The notes under the pieces: generated by a model | Told to the model about the DNA's origin: nothing | The model's input: only the letters and a program-made list of their open reading frames with translations | Databases searched by the model: none | Made by a program: the position numbers and the translations under genes | Part shown: positions 35,756 through 46,312 of the stretch, in pieces | Layout of the letters: each line of letters opens with the position of its first letter | Position numbering within the stretch: the stretch's first letter is position 1 | NCBI GenBank assembly: GCA_963920665.1 | Contig: OY987273.1 | Coordinates: 14,510,501 to 14,574,500 of the forward strand | Reading direction: 5' to 3' | Length of the DNA stretch: 64,000 nucleotides | Source: Straminergon stramineum | Taxonomy: Eukaryota > Streptophyta > Bryopsida > Hypnales > Calliergonaceae

Positions 35756-35869
35756 AATTCTTCATTTTGAACATCAATTTTGTATTTTAAATTCCAATGC
35801 GAATGACAGGAAGTATGTTCTCGAAATCTTACAAATTGCCTCTCTTTATATTCCTCTCTTGCAGGCCTT

Positions 35870-36320
35870 GTCAATGTGTTGATAATGCCTTCATCCTTTG
35901 TTGCCCCAACCCTCCACTTGCCTCTCCCACCGTCACCTGTTTTCATTTCTGTGGAGAGGAATTTATCCCTAATGCCAGGTGCAGTGACATCGCAAATGGG
36001 GGGGGAGACCACAACAAGATCCTATCCAGGAGATGATGACACCTCCATTCCCGACAATGTCCTCATGGAGGTTAAGATTCCTGATCGAGTCACTATGGTG
36101 CTAGGAGATCTGTTAGAGCTGGGAACGTCCTCTCGACACCAAGTACATTGTGCTACTTTTGATGTTCTTGTATACAGATTTCATTCAACATTAGGGGTGT
36201 TCCTTTCTTCTATCATTGGTTTTTTATCCTTGATTATGGGTTGCCATTTTGTTTCGCGTGAAGTCCAAAACTCCTCCCATAGGGTAGTAATTGGCTACGA
36301 ATGTGGCCGTTTGTTAGCAG
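35870..36320 (+). pseudogene. Linker remnant of the element A multi-domain gene
   Basis: Pro-rich segment (LPLPPSPV) matching the end of the B linker (VPLPPSPSE), followed by an exon with IPDNVLMEVK that matches LPGDILMEVR of B (44527-44804). A 5' splice site near 36139 and a 3' site at 36320 (TTAGCAG|GG) bound an intron leading into the FCP1-like exon. The first part of the linker was lost with the methyltransferase-like region. Confidence 0.5.
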
Positions 36321-37118
36321 GGATTGGATCCTCCATGTTGTCATGGAGAATTATCGGATGAAGTCAACGTTCCATTGAGGTCCAGGGTGACTGAGAAATG
36401 GCTCAACGTTCTCTTGGACCTGAATGGACTATTATGTGTCTACGAGGATGCTAAAGTGAAGGGTTGGACGAGGCACATCGGTGGCGCGTCACAGCCCTAG
36501 TCCACCACGATTCCTGCGGTTGTCGGGCCGAAGGCTGTGTACGTTTGGCTGGGGTGCGCACAATTCTTGCGTGAGTTAGGCCAAGTAGCTTTCGTTTCGG
36601 TGTGGAGCTCAATGAAGAAGTCCACCACCGAAGAGATGTGTGCATATCTCTTCCAGGATCTGGGAATACCCTTCCTCGTACGAGGACAGGATTCCTACAC
36701 GAAGCTCAAGTGCAAGGATGGTTCCGGTCAAGTCACCACATTCAAGGAGCTAGGAACGAGCAAGGAACTTTTCCTAAAAAACCTTGATACGTTGTTCAAT
36801 GGCTCACATGGGAATTTCACACCCGAGAACACCATTGTAGTGGACAACAGTCCCATTAAGCATGTCATGAACAAGGCAAAGAATGTCGTACTCCCAGATA
36901 GTTGGAGTCACAAGGGGAATGGTCTGAAGGACTCATTCCAATTGGACGTTCTACTTCCTTGGTTTAGGCGTGTGCATGACGCTCGAGACCAAGGGCTAAA
37001 ATCATTCAAGGGGAATAGTAAAGGGAAAATGGGGCAGAAAATGCTCTGCGACAAACGAAGTCGTCGAGAATATAATAGGCTTATAAAAGTGGTCCGAGTG
37101 TCTTCAACTTTGAAATAG
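36321..37118 (+). pseudogene. FCP1/NIF-like HAD module of element A
   Basis: The exon begins after TTAGCAG at 36320. It carries NVLLDLNGLLCVYED (HAD motif I, DLNG instead of DxDG), FVSVWSSMKKST (motif II position, Ser after the hydrophobic strand) and ENTIVVDNSPIKHV (motif III/IV), then a basic C-terminus. Only one stop, TAG at about 36499, breaks it, so this is the best-preserved FCP1-like copy. FCP1/SCP enzymes dephosphorylate the RNA polymerase II CTD or other phosphoproteins. Plants also have nuclear DLNG-type relatives annotated as HAD-superfamily proteins, so a host origin is plausible. Whether the Asn variant is active is not known. Confidence 0.7.
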
Positions 37119-37452
37119 GACACTTTTGTTTCCATAGATCAGGTCCATTTAAGCTACTAGGAGGGTAGATCAGGACATTTCATTCTTTGCACAATTTAGC
37201 TTGGATCAACCTTATTTGTATATAGTCATTAAGCGCGTTTGTTTCAAATTTGTCCAATCCAATTTCTGTAATAAATGTTGATTTCATGCTTGACAATGGA
37301 AAACTCAATGTTGTTGTTTAGGTTGCTTCAACCTAATGTGTTCAACACTGTTTATCGGATACGTTCATTGGATGCTGCTTATTTGTATTACTAGTTGTGA
37401 ATCCCTATGGACTTCTCATGTGGAAAATCTCTAAGCGCCGCTTCATAGCAGA
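37119..37452. other. Gap between FCP1-like module and terminal gene of element A
   Basis: Non-coding 3' UTR or intron. One degenerate family-2 palindrome (TTAGGTTGCTTCAACCTAA) at about 37318. Confidence 0.5.
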
Positions 37453-38087
37453 GTTTCGACAATGCACCACCTCCATTCCCAAATGCCAATCTTCCATGTG
37501 CAGCATCAATGGACTCCATCTTGGACTACAGCCAGAATGCTATTCTCAGCACAGGGAACTTCCTATGCTCGGCGGCAATTGCCAATTCGACAATGGACTT
37601 CTCAATCAGGCCCATAGAAGATGGGGTCATGGACAGTCCGCCTAATGGAGCTCCCCATCTGTTGAAATCGTGCTCACCTTCTCCATTGAAATCCAGAGAT
37701 CCTATGGCTTCCAGAATGTTGCCATCTACCTCAGAGAGAATGCCACAAAGAAAATTGTATGAAGATGTGGGAATTCCAAATTCGTCAATGGAGACAATGA
37801 ATCCCCTACCAATGGAAGCATGCAAACAAGTTCTCCTTGTCCGATCTCATGGGCCTCCTATTCCTCATCTGCAAGTCTAATGTCTAGGTGTACGAAAGAC
37901 CAAGACTCATGATGGAGTGCTACCCAATAGATATGCTCCACTGGCTTTCGATGCTTGGGATCGAAAGATCTTACAACTCCAATGGCTTCAAGGGCTATGG
38001 GAATATAAGAAGAATGATAATGGATATAGTCGTGGACCCAAAATTATGAAGGCCATGGAAGTGCCGAAGAGAAAATCAGACATATAG
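37453..38087 (+). pseudogene. Small terminal gene of element A, unknown function
   Basis: The exon begins after a possible 3' splice site near 37452. The best frame (37509-37880, then to 38087 after one TAA or TAG near 37878) shares with B the segments NAILSTGNFLCS, IANSTMDF, DSPPNGA and CSPSPL, and at the end KTKTHDGV and FDAWDRK. The middle is Ser/Pro/Met-rich and probably disordered. Conservation between A and B suggests a real protein-coding exon. I do not recognise the family. It could be a separate gene or a 3' exon of the multi-domain gene. Confidence 0.5.
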
Positions 38088-38414
38088 GTGTTGTTCATAT
38101 TTTAGATACAGAGTCTTTACATACATATAAGCATTGTGCATATATGCAGTTACTTACAACTCAATGATGGGGTGAATCATACTCATGGCAGTTATAGGCA
38201 TTGTCACGATCCTTTTGTAAAGAGGAACTCAAAATCCGTGTAGGAGTTCTATATGACAATCAAATGTGATTATACATACAATAGTTTCTAAAAATAGTGT
38301 CACCTTCTGCCACATTTTTCAGTGGTCTTTTATGAAATTAGAGGGGTCTTGCTTGAATCTGTATGTAAAAACTAGGGCTCTATACGTCTCATTTCATTAG
38401 AAATCTCTCATTTT

Positions 38415-38429
38415 AATGAATATTGTGTT
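38415..38429 (-). repeat. Element A inner terminal inverted repeat
   Basis: Reverse complement of AACACAATATTCATT, extending inward as AAAATGAGAG. The FCP1-side end of element B (42092) extends the same way (AAAATGGGAG), so the two ends of the family differ just inside the 15-bp core. Confidence 0.85.
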
Positions 38430-38433
38430 GAAG
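38430..38433. repeat. GAAG direct repeat, right of element A (likely TSD)
   Basis: Second copy of the 4-bp direct repeat flanking element A. The inverted terminus ends at 38429 with GTGTT and GAAG follows immediately. Confidence 0.65.
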
Positions 38434-39110
38434 GTAGGTCATTTAGAGCCGTAACCAACCTTCTCCACTACAACAATAGATCTACAGAAACCAGAACCAA
38501 TGGGGGATTGTTAGTCGTTCACTAGACGTATCCAAGGGTTTGGTAGACCTTCCAGAGAGTAGGATGGGGATTTTTCCGTTGGTGGTTGCTTATCTCCGCA
38601 CAGAACTCTCCCTAGTATTTCGGACTCGCATCCAAGCCACTCCTTGCCAGATTTCCGTTCTAATGTTTTAAAGGCACCACGCACAAGATTGTATTCACAA
38701 GCCTAAACTACGTCACAAACGTTCCCTCCTAAATCAGATCTAGTCACCTTAGATCCGGATTCCTCCTTTCCTCCTCCTTTCTCTCTTACACTTCAATGCT
38801 CTCACAAACAAACACAGGAAAGATGGATATATGACAGATCAATTCCTGAATGTCCACTTGGTGGCTCAAATTAAAGAAAGGATGACAAAATAACAACTAT
38901 ACGCACTAGGACGAAATGAGAGGACAACAAGCCTGCCCTTCCTTTAAAACTCAAAACTTCAAAGCCAAAAAGCCACCCAGAAATCCAAGTGACCAATCAC
39001 AAACTTCCCAAGAAACTCGGAAAGTCAAGTTCTAAAAATCTAGAACCCAGGCCACACCTAGAAACCTGGATCAGATTCAAAATTCAAATCCTAATTAACT
39101 AAAACCCTAA
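38434..39110. other. Flank between element A and the gag-like gene
   Basis: No gene. Pyrimidine-rich in part and resembles an LTR or 3' UTR. It lies downstream of the gag-like gene, which is on the minus strand. It should be contiguous with position 1207 leftward if element A is removed. Confidence 0.4.
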
Positions 39111-41097
39111 CTACTTCGCCTTTTGCGCCTTCTTCTGACTACCCCTGCCTTCACTTGATGGTGCCCGGATGGATGCCCTCAGAGTTGCTTTCGGAGTCGC
39201 CTTCACCAAAGTCGTCCTTAATGCTACCTGGGTCTGGATCTTCCGGATTTCTGGAGGTGAGTCTTCATCTTCCATGTCCTCGTCTTTTTCCTCCTCTGAT
39301 TCGGTTTGGTACTCCTCATCTTCAGATTTCTCAATCTGAGTGACCTCCCTCTTGTCTTCTTCTCTAGGAGAGGTCTCATCCAAAACGATGGTAGTCCTCT
39401 CTTGCCTTGGTTGAGGCTGCTACATGTGCTCGAAGCTTTCTGGATGAGTTCAGGTCAAATTCTTCAATCCTCCAATCCGGTCCACCAGGTCACTCTGGAT
39501 AAGCAACCTAGGCATCTAAAGGTTTTCCTTCTCAAGAAGATGAATCGTCAAAATCAATGGCGAGACGGTAACTTTCGGTGGCGCCCATTCTTGTGCTGCA
39601 TCCGGTTGCTTAATTGGCTCCTGAACTATCTTCACACTTCCCTAGATGGTCTTCTCTAGCTAAGTTGAGAAGGGTTCGGTTGAATGCTGGAGAGTCTCCC
39701 TAGGAACTTTCGGTCTTGACGGAAGTGGTAGTAATGTCTTTAACTTCACTAGAGTTTCCGTGTCAAAGTGGATTTCTGGAAAGTGGAAAAAATCCATGAC
39801 ATGGTCCGGATCAATCCACCCTAAGAGATGGCGCATCTCTATTAGCTCAAAATCCATCCTTGATGAGAAGTCGACAGGATCCGGACTACCTTGGATCCGA
39901 TCGGATGTCCTTCCTCTATTAGCCGGTTTTGGACGAGGAATGCCTTGACGATGAGCTCAAAGGGTCTATCCGTTAGACCAGATAGGTTCTTAACAAGTTG
40001 TAGAGCTTCCTTCTCCTTCTACTTCGCTGTGGCTAACTCTCCTTTTGCCCAACTTAACCTGGCTTGAAGGTCAATTTTCTCCTTCTCCAGATTCTCAATC
40101 TGCTTCTCCTTCCGTCCCAATTCTTCCAGATTTGGAAGTTTCTTGACTGCGTCGAGTATATCCTCTAGCTCGACCTTCAACTCCTTGTTGATCCTTCTGA
40201 GAAGGTTTGCCAAGATTTCATGGTACTCTTGTGCTTGGAGCACCAAATCGAATTCGATTTTGAAGAACCCAGAAATGTCTTCCTCTGGCTTCTCTAGAAC
40301 CTTCTGTAGAATAGGAAGTTTCCCTCGTGATGCTAGATCGGTAGATTTTCTTTGTCTTCGATCTATGAGCTCCTCCTCATCTTCTAGCTCTTCCTCTTCT
40401 TCAAATGTCGGCTCCTCTACCTCCACTTCATCCGTGAGGCCATAATGTAGGATTGTGGATCTAGTGTTGTACTCCACCATTCCTGCATCACTCAAAAGTT
40501 TTACATAGTAGTAGAGGTGGAATAGGTAAGGACCGATTGAGCTAGTCTTAGCCTTTCCTACATTGGCGCCAAGCTTGGAAACTACTACTCCAATGACTTT
40601 GCCCCAATTGACGGGTCTACCCTCCATTGCACCTGAAATAGTGTTGGCTACTGTAACTGTAATCCGGGTAGGTTTTTCCAGATACAAGATCGGGATAAGG
40701 AACTCTAAGACCTGCTTTTGCCTCCCATCTAAACAATCACTAATGGCGTACCCTTCCTTAGAATGGGATGCATTCCTGAACTTCCCTAATACGAACTTAT
40801 CCGTTCGGGAGGCTAATCCGGATCCCTTCCTGGGGAATCCATATACCTTTGCCCAAACCTCCTCTATCCAAGTTCCGAGTCGCCCCCTCACTATCAGCTC
40901 ATATTGATTCAAAGCTCCTATGACAAGCTCCTAGATCATCCGATCATTCTTTACAGTCCATAGCCTAAAGAATAGACCAACCTACCCTATCATACTTAGG
41001 TTGTCTTTAACTGCAACCGGTCCCTCAGTCTTTCCAGAATGGTCAAACAGACCATCTGTGCCGTAACTAATGGTTTATGGATATCTCCCTCTGCCAT
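39111..41097 (-). pseudogene. Gag-like gene of a retroelement, decayed
   Basis: An ATG at 41097 (MAEGDIHKPLVTAQ) is followed, after a frameshift, by a continuous frame with TAG codons near 40980 and 40935 and an open block 40912-40019. This has an N-terminal globular part (RPVNWGKVIGVVVSKL, GPYLFHLYYYVKLL), an acidic stretch (EEEEELEDEEEL) and a coiled coil ending at 40019. It continues through another TAG and a frameshift into 39857-39660 (MDFELIEMRHLLGWID) and a charged tail (39383-39111). No CCHC zinc knuckle, protease, RT or integrase was seen. The layout resembles plant gag-only retroelements or uncharacterised gag-like host genes. Transcription would start near 41270, where a weak TATA-like AAATAAATA lies. 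Confidence 0.5.
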
Positions 41098-41465
41098 CGT
41101 AAACCGGAACTAACTGAATTGTTGAAACGATCGCTAACTCACCACTCTTTCACTCAACTATACAAGCGCAAAATCACTATGGAAGAAAGAAGAAGAAAAA
41201 ATGGGAGTGGCACGGGTTAAGTACCCGTCATCCTACCGACCGTTCGAGAAGCGGACTATTTATTTGTAATGGTTACCTAGATTTCTAGACCGGAACTCTA
41301 GACCGTAGGCTGTCACTATTTGGGTTTCTGGAATTCGGATCCATCTTGGATCCTTTTACGGAACACCTAGATCATCCTCTCAACCTTAATGCAATGTTTA
41401 AGCTAAGAGGATTCTAATTCCGTTGGTCTATTAGAAATTTTGAAAAATTATATACTATTATAGAC
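41098..41465. other. 5' leader of the gag-like gene and intergenic sequence
   Basis: Pyrimidine-rich on the minus strand, with a possible TATA-like element (about 41266-41274). No other feature. Confidence 0.35.
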
Positions 41466-42087
41466 CTATTTTATATTAACTAGATGGATTCTGAGATTAC
41501 GTCTCATGACAACAATCATAGTCATCCCCCAATCACAAACTCCAATATAAACTCGTGACTCATCTTCTGGAAAATGAAACATAATGTTGTCTGGAGAAAT
41601 GTCATTGTATAGATGTCCAACAACATACACTGCATTCATGATATTCAAAAGTGCTAAAGTAAGCTCCATGCATTTGTGTCTCTATCACTTAAGAGGTTTA
41701 GTAGCAAGGATTTCTTCTTCTATTATATGGGGATTATATAACACTTGAATAGATATGTTGTTTGGATAATTGTTATCCATTCTCAACATTTCAGGCAATA
41801 TACCGTTGTTCCACCAAAATGAGTATTTTTCATTATTTCTTGCATGAACTGCAAAGAAGCGTATCACTCCATTGTGTGGAATCCTCACAGCCATGGACTC
41901 AGTATTGTGTTCGAACTTGGCAAGTTCTAGATTCGACCTTCTTAGAGAGACATTTTTGCTACAAACTCTCATGATGAATGAATTAGAGCGCATCTTTGAA
42001 TTCGGACCCTTCGAATTGTTGCATAGCCACCACGTATGACTCTGTTATCTTGGGCAATCACCATGGCTACTTCTAGAAGCGCTACTA
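41466..42087 (-). pseudogene. Kinase-like gene, 3' part, interrupted by element B
   Basis: Contains a glycine-loop-like segment (VIRGGYATIRRV, near 42020), an N-lobe segment (AVRIPHNGVIRFFAVHA), a WWNNGIL segment typical of a plant kinase-like family, the catalytic loop HLYNDISPDNIMFH and a DFG-equivalent ICDWG-like motif (IGVCDWGM). The frame changes once near 42000, has TGA and TAG at 41682-41687, and ends soon after DWG at 41466, so the C-lobe is missing. The 5' part lies at 61442-62005, on the other side of element B, in the same frame once one GAAG is removed. Confidence 0.7.
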
Positions 42088-42091
42088 GAAG
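42088..42091. repeat. GAAG direct repeat, left of element B (TSD)
   Basis: Matches GAAG at 61438-61441. Removing element B and one copy restores an open kinase-like frame across the junction (HRL|LVALLE on the minus strand), which is strong support for a true 4-bp TSD. Confidence 0.85.
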
Positions 42092-42106
42092 AACACAATA
42101 TTCATT
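42092..42106 (+). repeat. Element B inner terminal inverted repeat
   Basis: AACACAATATTCATT, extended inward as AAAATGGGAG, then partial repeats of the ATTGAAATGGGAGT type near 42130 and 42165. Matches the FCP1-side end of A. Confidence 0.9.
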
Positions 42107-42554
42107 AAAATGGGAGTTTTCCATTGAAATGGGAGTGTATTTGTAGCGCAATGGAAATATGTCCACATTGAAATGGGAGTATATACAGGCACATAAACCA
42201 TAACCGATGATTATTGCGGCCCCATAAATACCAAAATGCGGTAAATTTGAGTCTTACATATTTAACGATCCAACAACTAAAAGTAGAAGATGTACAATAC
42301 ATCACCCACAAAATGTGTTATAATTATAAAGAAGTTCAATTGTTACAATAAGTTTTCCATTTTTTGGCTATTCTGGCTGTCACGCTAGTTCTAGTAGCTC
42401 TTTCACTTTCTTTTCTATTGTGCACCATAACAAGTGATATTAAAATTGTAACGTATTCCTCCAAAATGTGAATGACCCAAGTATTGAGTTTTATATACAC
42501 TTTCCAAAATCATTTTTGTATGTAAGGGCTCAACACCTATACTACGAAAGCATA
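42107..42554. other. FCP1-side subterminal region of element B
   Basis: Non-coding, with three copies of an AAATGGGAGT motif near the end (42106-42182). No gene recognised. Confidence 0.55.
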
Positions 42555-43193
42555 CTATATGTGTGATTTACTCTTCAGAATTTCCACTGCCCGAAGAATC
42601 TCTGGCCCATGACTGTATCCATTGTCCTTTTTCTTGTATTCTCGTAGACTTTGTCACCTTTGAAGCTTAATGAGCTTCCGATCCCACGCATCGAAAAATG
42701 GAAGAGTGCGTCGACTTGGCGAAACTCCATCGTGAGTCTTTGTCTTCTACACACCTAGGGACTTGACACAATCCAACAGAATTGGAGGTTGCTGAGAACA
42801 ACCACCTATAGAACCTTCAATTATTCTGTTTTTCAACAACAATGCTTCCGTGATGGGGAAGGACATAGGGACATGTGTGTTGTCATACAACTTCCTCTGC
42901 GGCACTCTGACTACGGTAGACGACGACCTTTGTGACATTGTAGCAGTCGTGGGCCGTAAAGGAGAAGGTGAGCATGACTTTGGCAAATGAAGAGCTCCAT
43001 TTGGCGGACTGTCCACCACACCGTTGTCCATGGGCTTAAGGAAGAAGTCCATTGTGGAATTTGCTGTAGCCGTAGAGCACAGGAAGTTCCCTGTGTTGAG
43101 GATTGCATTCTGGCCATACTCCATGAACGAATCAGCCGATGCTGTGCAAGTTACACTTGCATTCTGAATTGGAGACGATAGTGTATGGAGGGC
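42555..43193 (-). pseudogene. Small terminal gene of element B, unknown function
   Basis: The exon starts after a good 3' splice site (CATTTCAG|GCCC at 43193) and ends at TAG 42555. TAG codons at about 42749 and 42640 interrupt it. Conserved with A: NAILNTGNFLCS, NSTMDF, DSPPNGA, CSPSPL, KTKTHDGV, FDAWDRK and REYKKKDNGYS. The protein is Ser/Thr/Pro-rich without a known domain. An upstream exon may lie around 43200-43330 but is not certain. Confidence 0.5.
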
Positions 43194-43565
43194 CTGAAAT
43201 GAAAATCGATACCCAAGATTTGCATCAATGAAGAGCAATGAGAGAAGAGAAGACACACAAACCAATTGTCCCAACCTATGGCAAATCTTTGATAAAAGCA
43301 CCCATCGAACTAGATAAGGCCAGATCACCCTAAAACACTCCTAGAAGCATTCAACAACACTTTAAAAATAAAGGCACTCCAAGGTATTAAAGCTTTCTCG
43401 TTTTATTCATACCGAAAATATTTTTTGCAATATACAATATTACAAATCTAAAAACTATGTACAATTAAGATCGATGCGACCTAAAACACAATGTCGAAGA
43501 CAAATTTTGATGACATCGCACAACATCTGCAGCTAATTTAAATACTAATCATCATAAGCCGAAGT
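43194..43565. other. Non-coding gap in element B
   Basis: 3' UTR of the multi-domain gene and/or intron of the terminal gene. One degenerate family-2 palindrome near 43475. Confidence 0.45.
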
Positions 43566-44363
43566 CTATCTGAAACTCGCAGATGTTTGAACTACTTCCA
43601 TTAGCCTATTGTACTCTCGACGATTTTGTTCCTCGCAGAGCATCCACCGCCCCATTTTCCCCGAATTCTTCTCTCTAAACGACTTCAACCCTTGCTCACG
43701 CGCCGCATGAAGGTGCTTGAACTAGGGCAGAAGGATGTCTACGAGAAACGTATCCTTTGGTCCATTCCCCTTGTTCGACCATGTGTCCGGGAGAACTACA
43801 TTCTCTGGCTTGTTCAATATGTGCTTCATCGAGCTATCATCCACCATAATAGTATTTTCGGACGTAAAATTCCCTCATGAGCCATTGAACAACGTGCTGA
43901 GGTTTTTCAGAAATAGCCACTTGCTCGTACCGGGTTCCTTGAAAGTAGTGATCTTTCCAAAACCATCCCTACACTTCAACGTTATACACAAGTGTTGTCC
44001 AAGTACGAGGAAGGGCATTTCCAAACCAGCGAATAGATGTTTATAAACACCTTTGGTATTCAACATCGTCATTGAGCTCCAGATCGAAACGATAGCTATT
44101 GTTCCTAACTCTCTTAGGAATTCTGAGCAATTTGGCCGGACATAGACTTCTTTCTTCCCCACCACTATGGGAACTGTGGCAGAGTGCCCTTGCGAGGATC
44201 CCCCTACGTGACTGTACCAGCCTTTGGACTTAATATCATCACAGACACATAATATTCCATTGAGGTCTAGGACAACGTTTAGCCACTTATCTGCCCCCCT
44301 GGACCTTAGCGAACGTTTGACCTCCTTTGACATCCCTCCACGAAGACAATGAGAACCCGATCC
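43566..44363 (-). pseudogene. FCP1/NIF-like HAD module of the element B multi-domain gene
   Basis: The exon starts after a 3' splice site (ATAGCAG|GG at 44363). It carries NVVLDLNGILCVCDD (motif I with Asn), AIVSIWSSMTM (motif II position) and, after TGA at 43875, NTIMVDDSSMKHILN (motif III/IV). A second stop (TAG, LLP-stop-F where A has LLPWF) lies near 43705, and the frame closes with TAG at 43566. It aligns with copy A throughout. Joined by clear splice sites to the linker exon at 44527-44804, so it is probably the C-terminal domain of the ParB-like/methyltransferase-like protein rather than a separate gene. Confidence 0.7.
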
Positions 44364-44526
44364 CTGCTATCAAACGGATGAATGCACAGTCAATTACTAG
44401 ATTGTACTAGCACATTTTGAAGAGACAAAATGAAAGACAAACGATAACTATACAAACACATGCATGACTATCGACAATAGAAAGAAGGAGAATACGAGGC
44501 AATTGCAAGCAAATTATGGAAATTAC
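44364..44526 (-). other. Intron in the element B multi-domain gene
   Basis: Bounded on the minus strand by GATAAG|GTAATTTCC (44526) and GATAGCAG|GG (44364). Equivalent to the intron ending at 36320 in A. Confidence 0.55.
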
Positions 44527-44804
44527 CTTGTCAAGAGTTGCTCCAGGCGAAGCATTATCCTCCTCCCCAACCTTCAGGTCTACACCTTGATCTCTGACCT
44601 CCATGAGAATGTCACCTGGTAGGGATAAGTCATCTTCTAGAAGAATAGGTTCCTTCGATGGCTGAGCATTTTGCTCTGGAGCCCTGACATCCGATTGCGA
44701 GGGCTGAGTCTCTTCTTTAGAAATGTCATCGACCAGGAGAGCAAGTTGTTTTGTTGGAGATTTAGAAATGGATGTGGAAGGCACAACATCAACATCAATT
44801 GAGC
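44527..44804 (-). CDS. Linker exon before the FCP1-like module, element B
   Basis: Open exon between a 3' site (TCGTAG|GCTC) and a 5' site (GATAAG|GTAATT). The product is acidic and Ser/Pro-rich (SISKSPTKQLALLVDD, LPGDILMEVRDQG) and presumably disordered. It has no stop. Matches IPDNVLMEVK of A. Confidence 0.5.
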
Positions 44805-45059
44805 CTACGATTGAGGAATTCATACAAAAATAATTTGTAAGAATTCCATATATTAATTCTTGAAGTTTTAGTAAATAAGATACAAAAAATCATCGTCAAA
44901 ATTTAGAACTCCATCATTCAATCCACCGTACGTTCATTTTCAAAAAATTGTTAGTGTACTACAAAATCTACAACTACATCAAGGCTATGTTACATATCAG
45001 CTCGAGTCGCCCTAAACTATACAAATGACATCGAGTGATATACATTCTCTCAACCTGCT
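44805..45059 (-). other. Intron in the element B multi-domain gene
   Basis: Between CCAGCAG|GTTGAG (about 45060) and the 3' site at 44805. A degenerate family-2 palindrome lies at about 45010 (CTCGAGTCGCCCTAAA). Confidence 0.45.
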
Positions 45060-46087
45060 GGTGTAGTCCTTTGTGATGGAGTGACTATCCTGAACTCGAT
45101 GGAATCGGCTTCAACAAGTTGGACATTAGTGGCAACATAGATATGTTGGTCCACAGCAACCACAACGTCAGCCTCCGCAGAAGGGGGATTGGCAAGACAC
45201 GACTCACTTGGGGAAGGCGGAAGAGGCACAGCAAAATTAGGAGGAGGAGGGGGAGGCACAACAGAGGCAGGAGTAGGCTAAGGCATAATAGACAAAGGCC
45301 GCATGATTTACCCAGGCTCTGCTAAACTGGAACCTCCATTATTCAAGGACCTTGACACTTGACCATCCAGCATCAAATGAGGACCAGAAGCACTAGGAGG
45401 AAGTGCTGCTCGTGGTTGTGCACCCCGAAGCTGATTAAGGATGGCAACAAAATTATTATCATTTTTCTCTGCCTACAACAAGATGAACTCCTATATCTTG
45501 TCCATCCGCTGGTTCGTCTGTTGGTACATTGCCATTGTCACTGCTCGATCCAACACCTGTTCGTTCCTCAATTCTGCGATTTGAGTGGCATAGTCTTCTT
45601 GGTTGTCAGACTACCTCTTCCGTTTCCCACTTTTGTCTTGGCGTGCCGACGGTAGTGGAGTACTAGAAGGCTGCACTTCCATGGTGCGCATCTCCACCGT
45701 TGACCCTAATGACGCAGAAGACCCCTGAATACTCTAAGAGAGGTTGATGGGCATGACATCATCGCCTCCAATGCCATAGTCAGCCCCCTCTTCCTCATCT
45801 GTGGACAAGTCCACACTCTCCGACGACGGCCTTGCTTGCAATGAGGGAAATCCATGTGAAGATGGCATATACGGCAAATCCCAAGCTGATTTCCGCCTCT
45901 TCTTGTTAGATACAGGCATCATAGGCGTTGCACCATCGCTGGGCTTCCTGCTAAATCTATCTTCGTCCACGAAATAGCCCTTCGGAAGGAATTCGTTTTT
46001 GTCCAACGATTTTCCCAACTCCGCTATGGTCATCTAGCTATCAAACTCGTCTGATGTTCCGACTACGAAAACGTTATACCCCATCAT
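45060..46087 (-). pseudogene. Methyltransferase C-terminal end and disordered linker, element B
   Basis: The exon starts after CGCCGTAG at 46087 with MMGYNVFVVGTSDEFD. This continues directly from the previous exon (GGTKFTCATM) and resembles the strand after motif I in beta-class DNA methyltransferases. It then reads through a long low-complexity linker with Lys-rich (NKKRRK), acidic (STDEEEGADYG), Gln-rich and Pro-rich (VVPPPPPNFAVPLPPSPSE) parts. In-frame stops are TAG at about 46036, 45734, 45612, 45492 and 45474, TAA near 45310 and TAG near 45282. Most fit former CAG or CAA (Gln) codons, for example MDKI-stop-EFILL-stop-AEK. No indel is needed. Confidence 0.6.
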
Positions 46088-46312
46088 CTACGGCGAATCT
46101 AAATTAACAAGTCCGTTATATGAAGCGTACCTAATGTGATTAGGTCGAACCCACCTAAAAACACTATTTCAATCGAGCTTACGTGTATTCAAGTTATCAC
46201 CCTACCTACTTAGGTCGACTCGACCTAACTGAGCAAACTCAGATAAATGAATACTGAACGACTAAACATTGTGTCGCAGTTGCTACTTCAGGTCGATTCG
46301 ACCTAGAAGGGA
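46088..46312 (-). other. Palindrome-bearing intron of the element B multi-domain gene
   Basis: Splice sites ACGATG|GTGAGT (46312) and CGCCGTAG| (46088) are good, and codon phase is kept. Three family-2 palindromes lie at about 46150, 46215 and 46295. Confidence 0.7.

Larger units (their letters stand above)
1212..38429 (-). mobile_element. Giant TIR element A (family 2), 37.2 kb including nested element C
   Basis: Both ends carry the same 15-bp inverted terminus, AACACAATATTCATT at 1212-1226 and its complement at 38415-38429, and both are flanked by GAAG. Inside, in order, are a transposase-like gene on the minus strand, a gene-free spacer interrupted by element C, and on the plus strand a ParB-like/FCP1-like gene and a small terminal gene. 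Subtracting C (21.1 kb) leaves about 16.1 kb, close to the 19.3 kb of mirror-image copy B. The difference is partly explained by a deletion of the methyltransferase-like region in A. All its genes have stops, so it is non-autonomous now. Strand is given as that of the transposase-like gene. Confidence 0.85.

Noticed and set aside
45060..46087. True genetic-code change (TAG read as Gln)
   Set aside because: TGA and TAA stops and frameshifts also occur in the same elements, and TAG positions differ between A and B. Methylation-driven CAG to TAG decay is simpler, though not proven.
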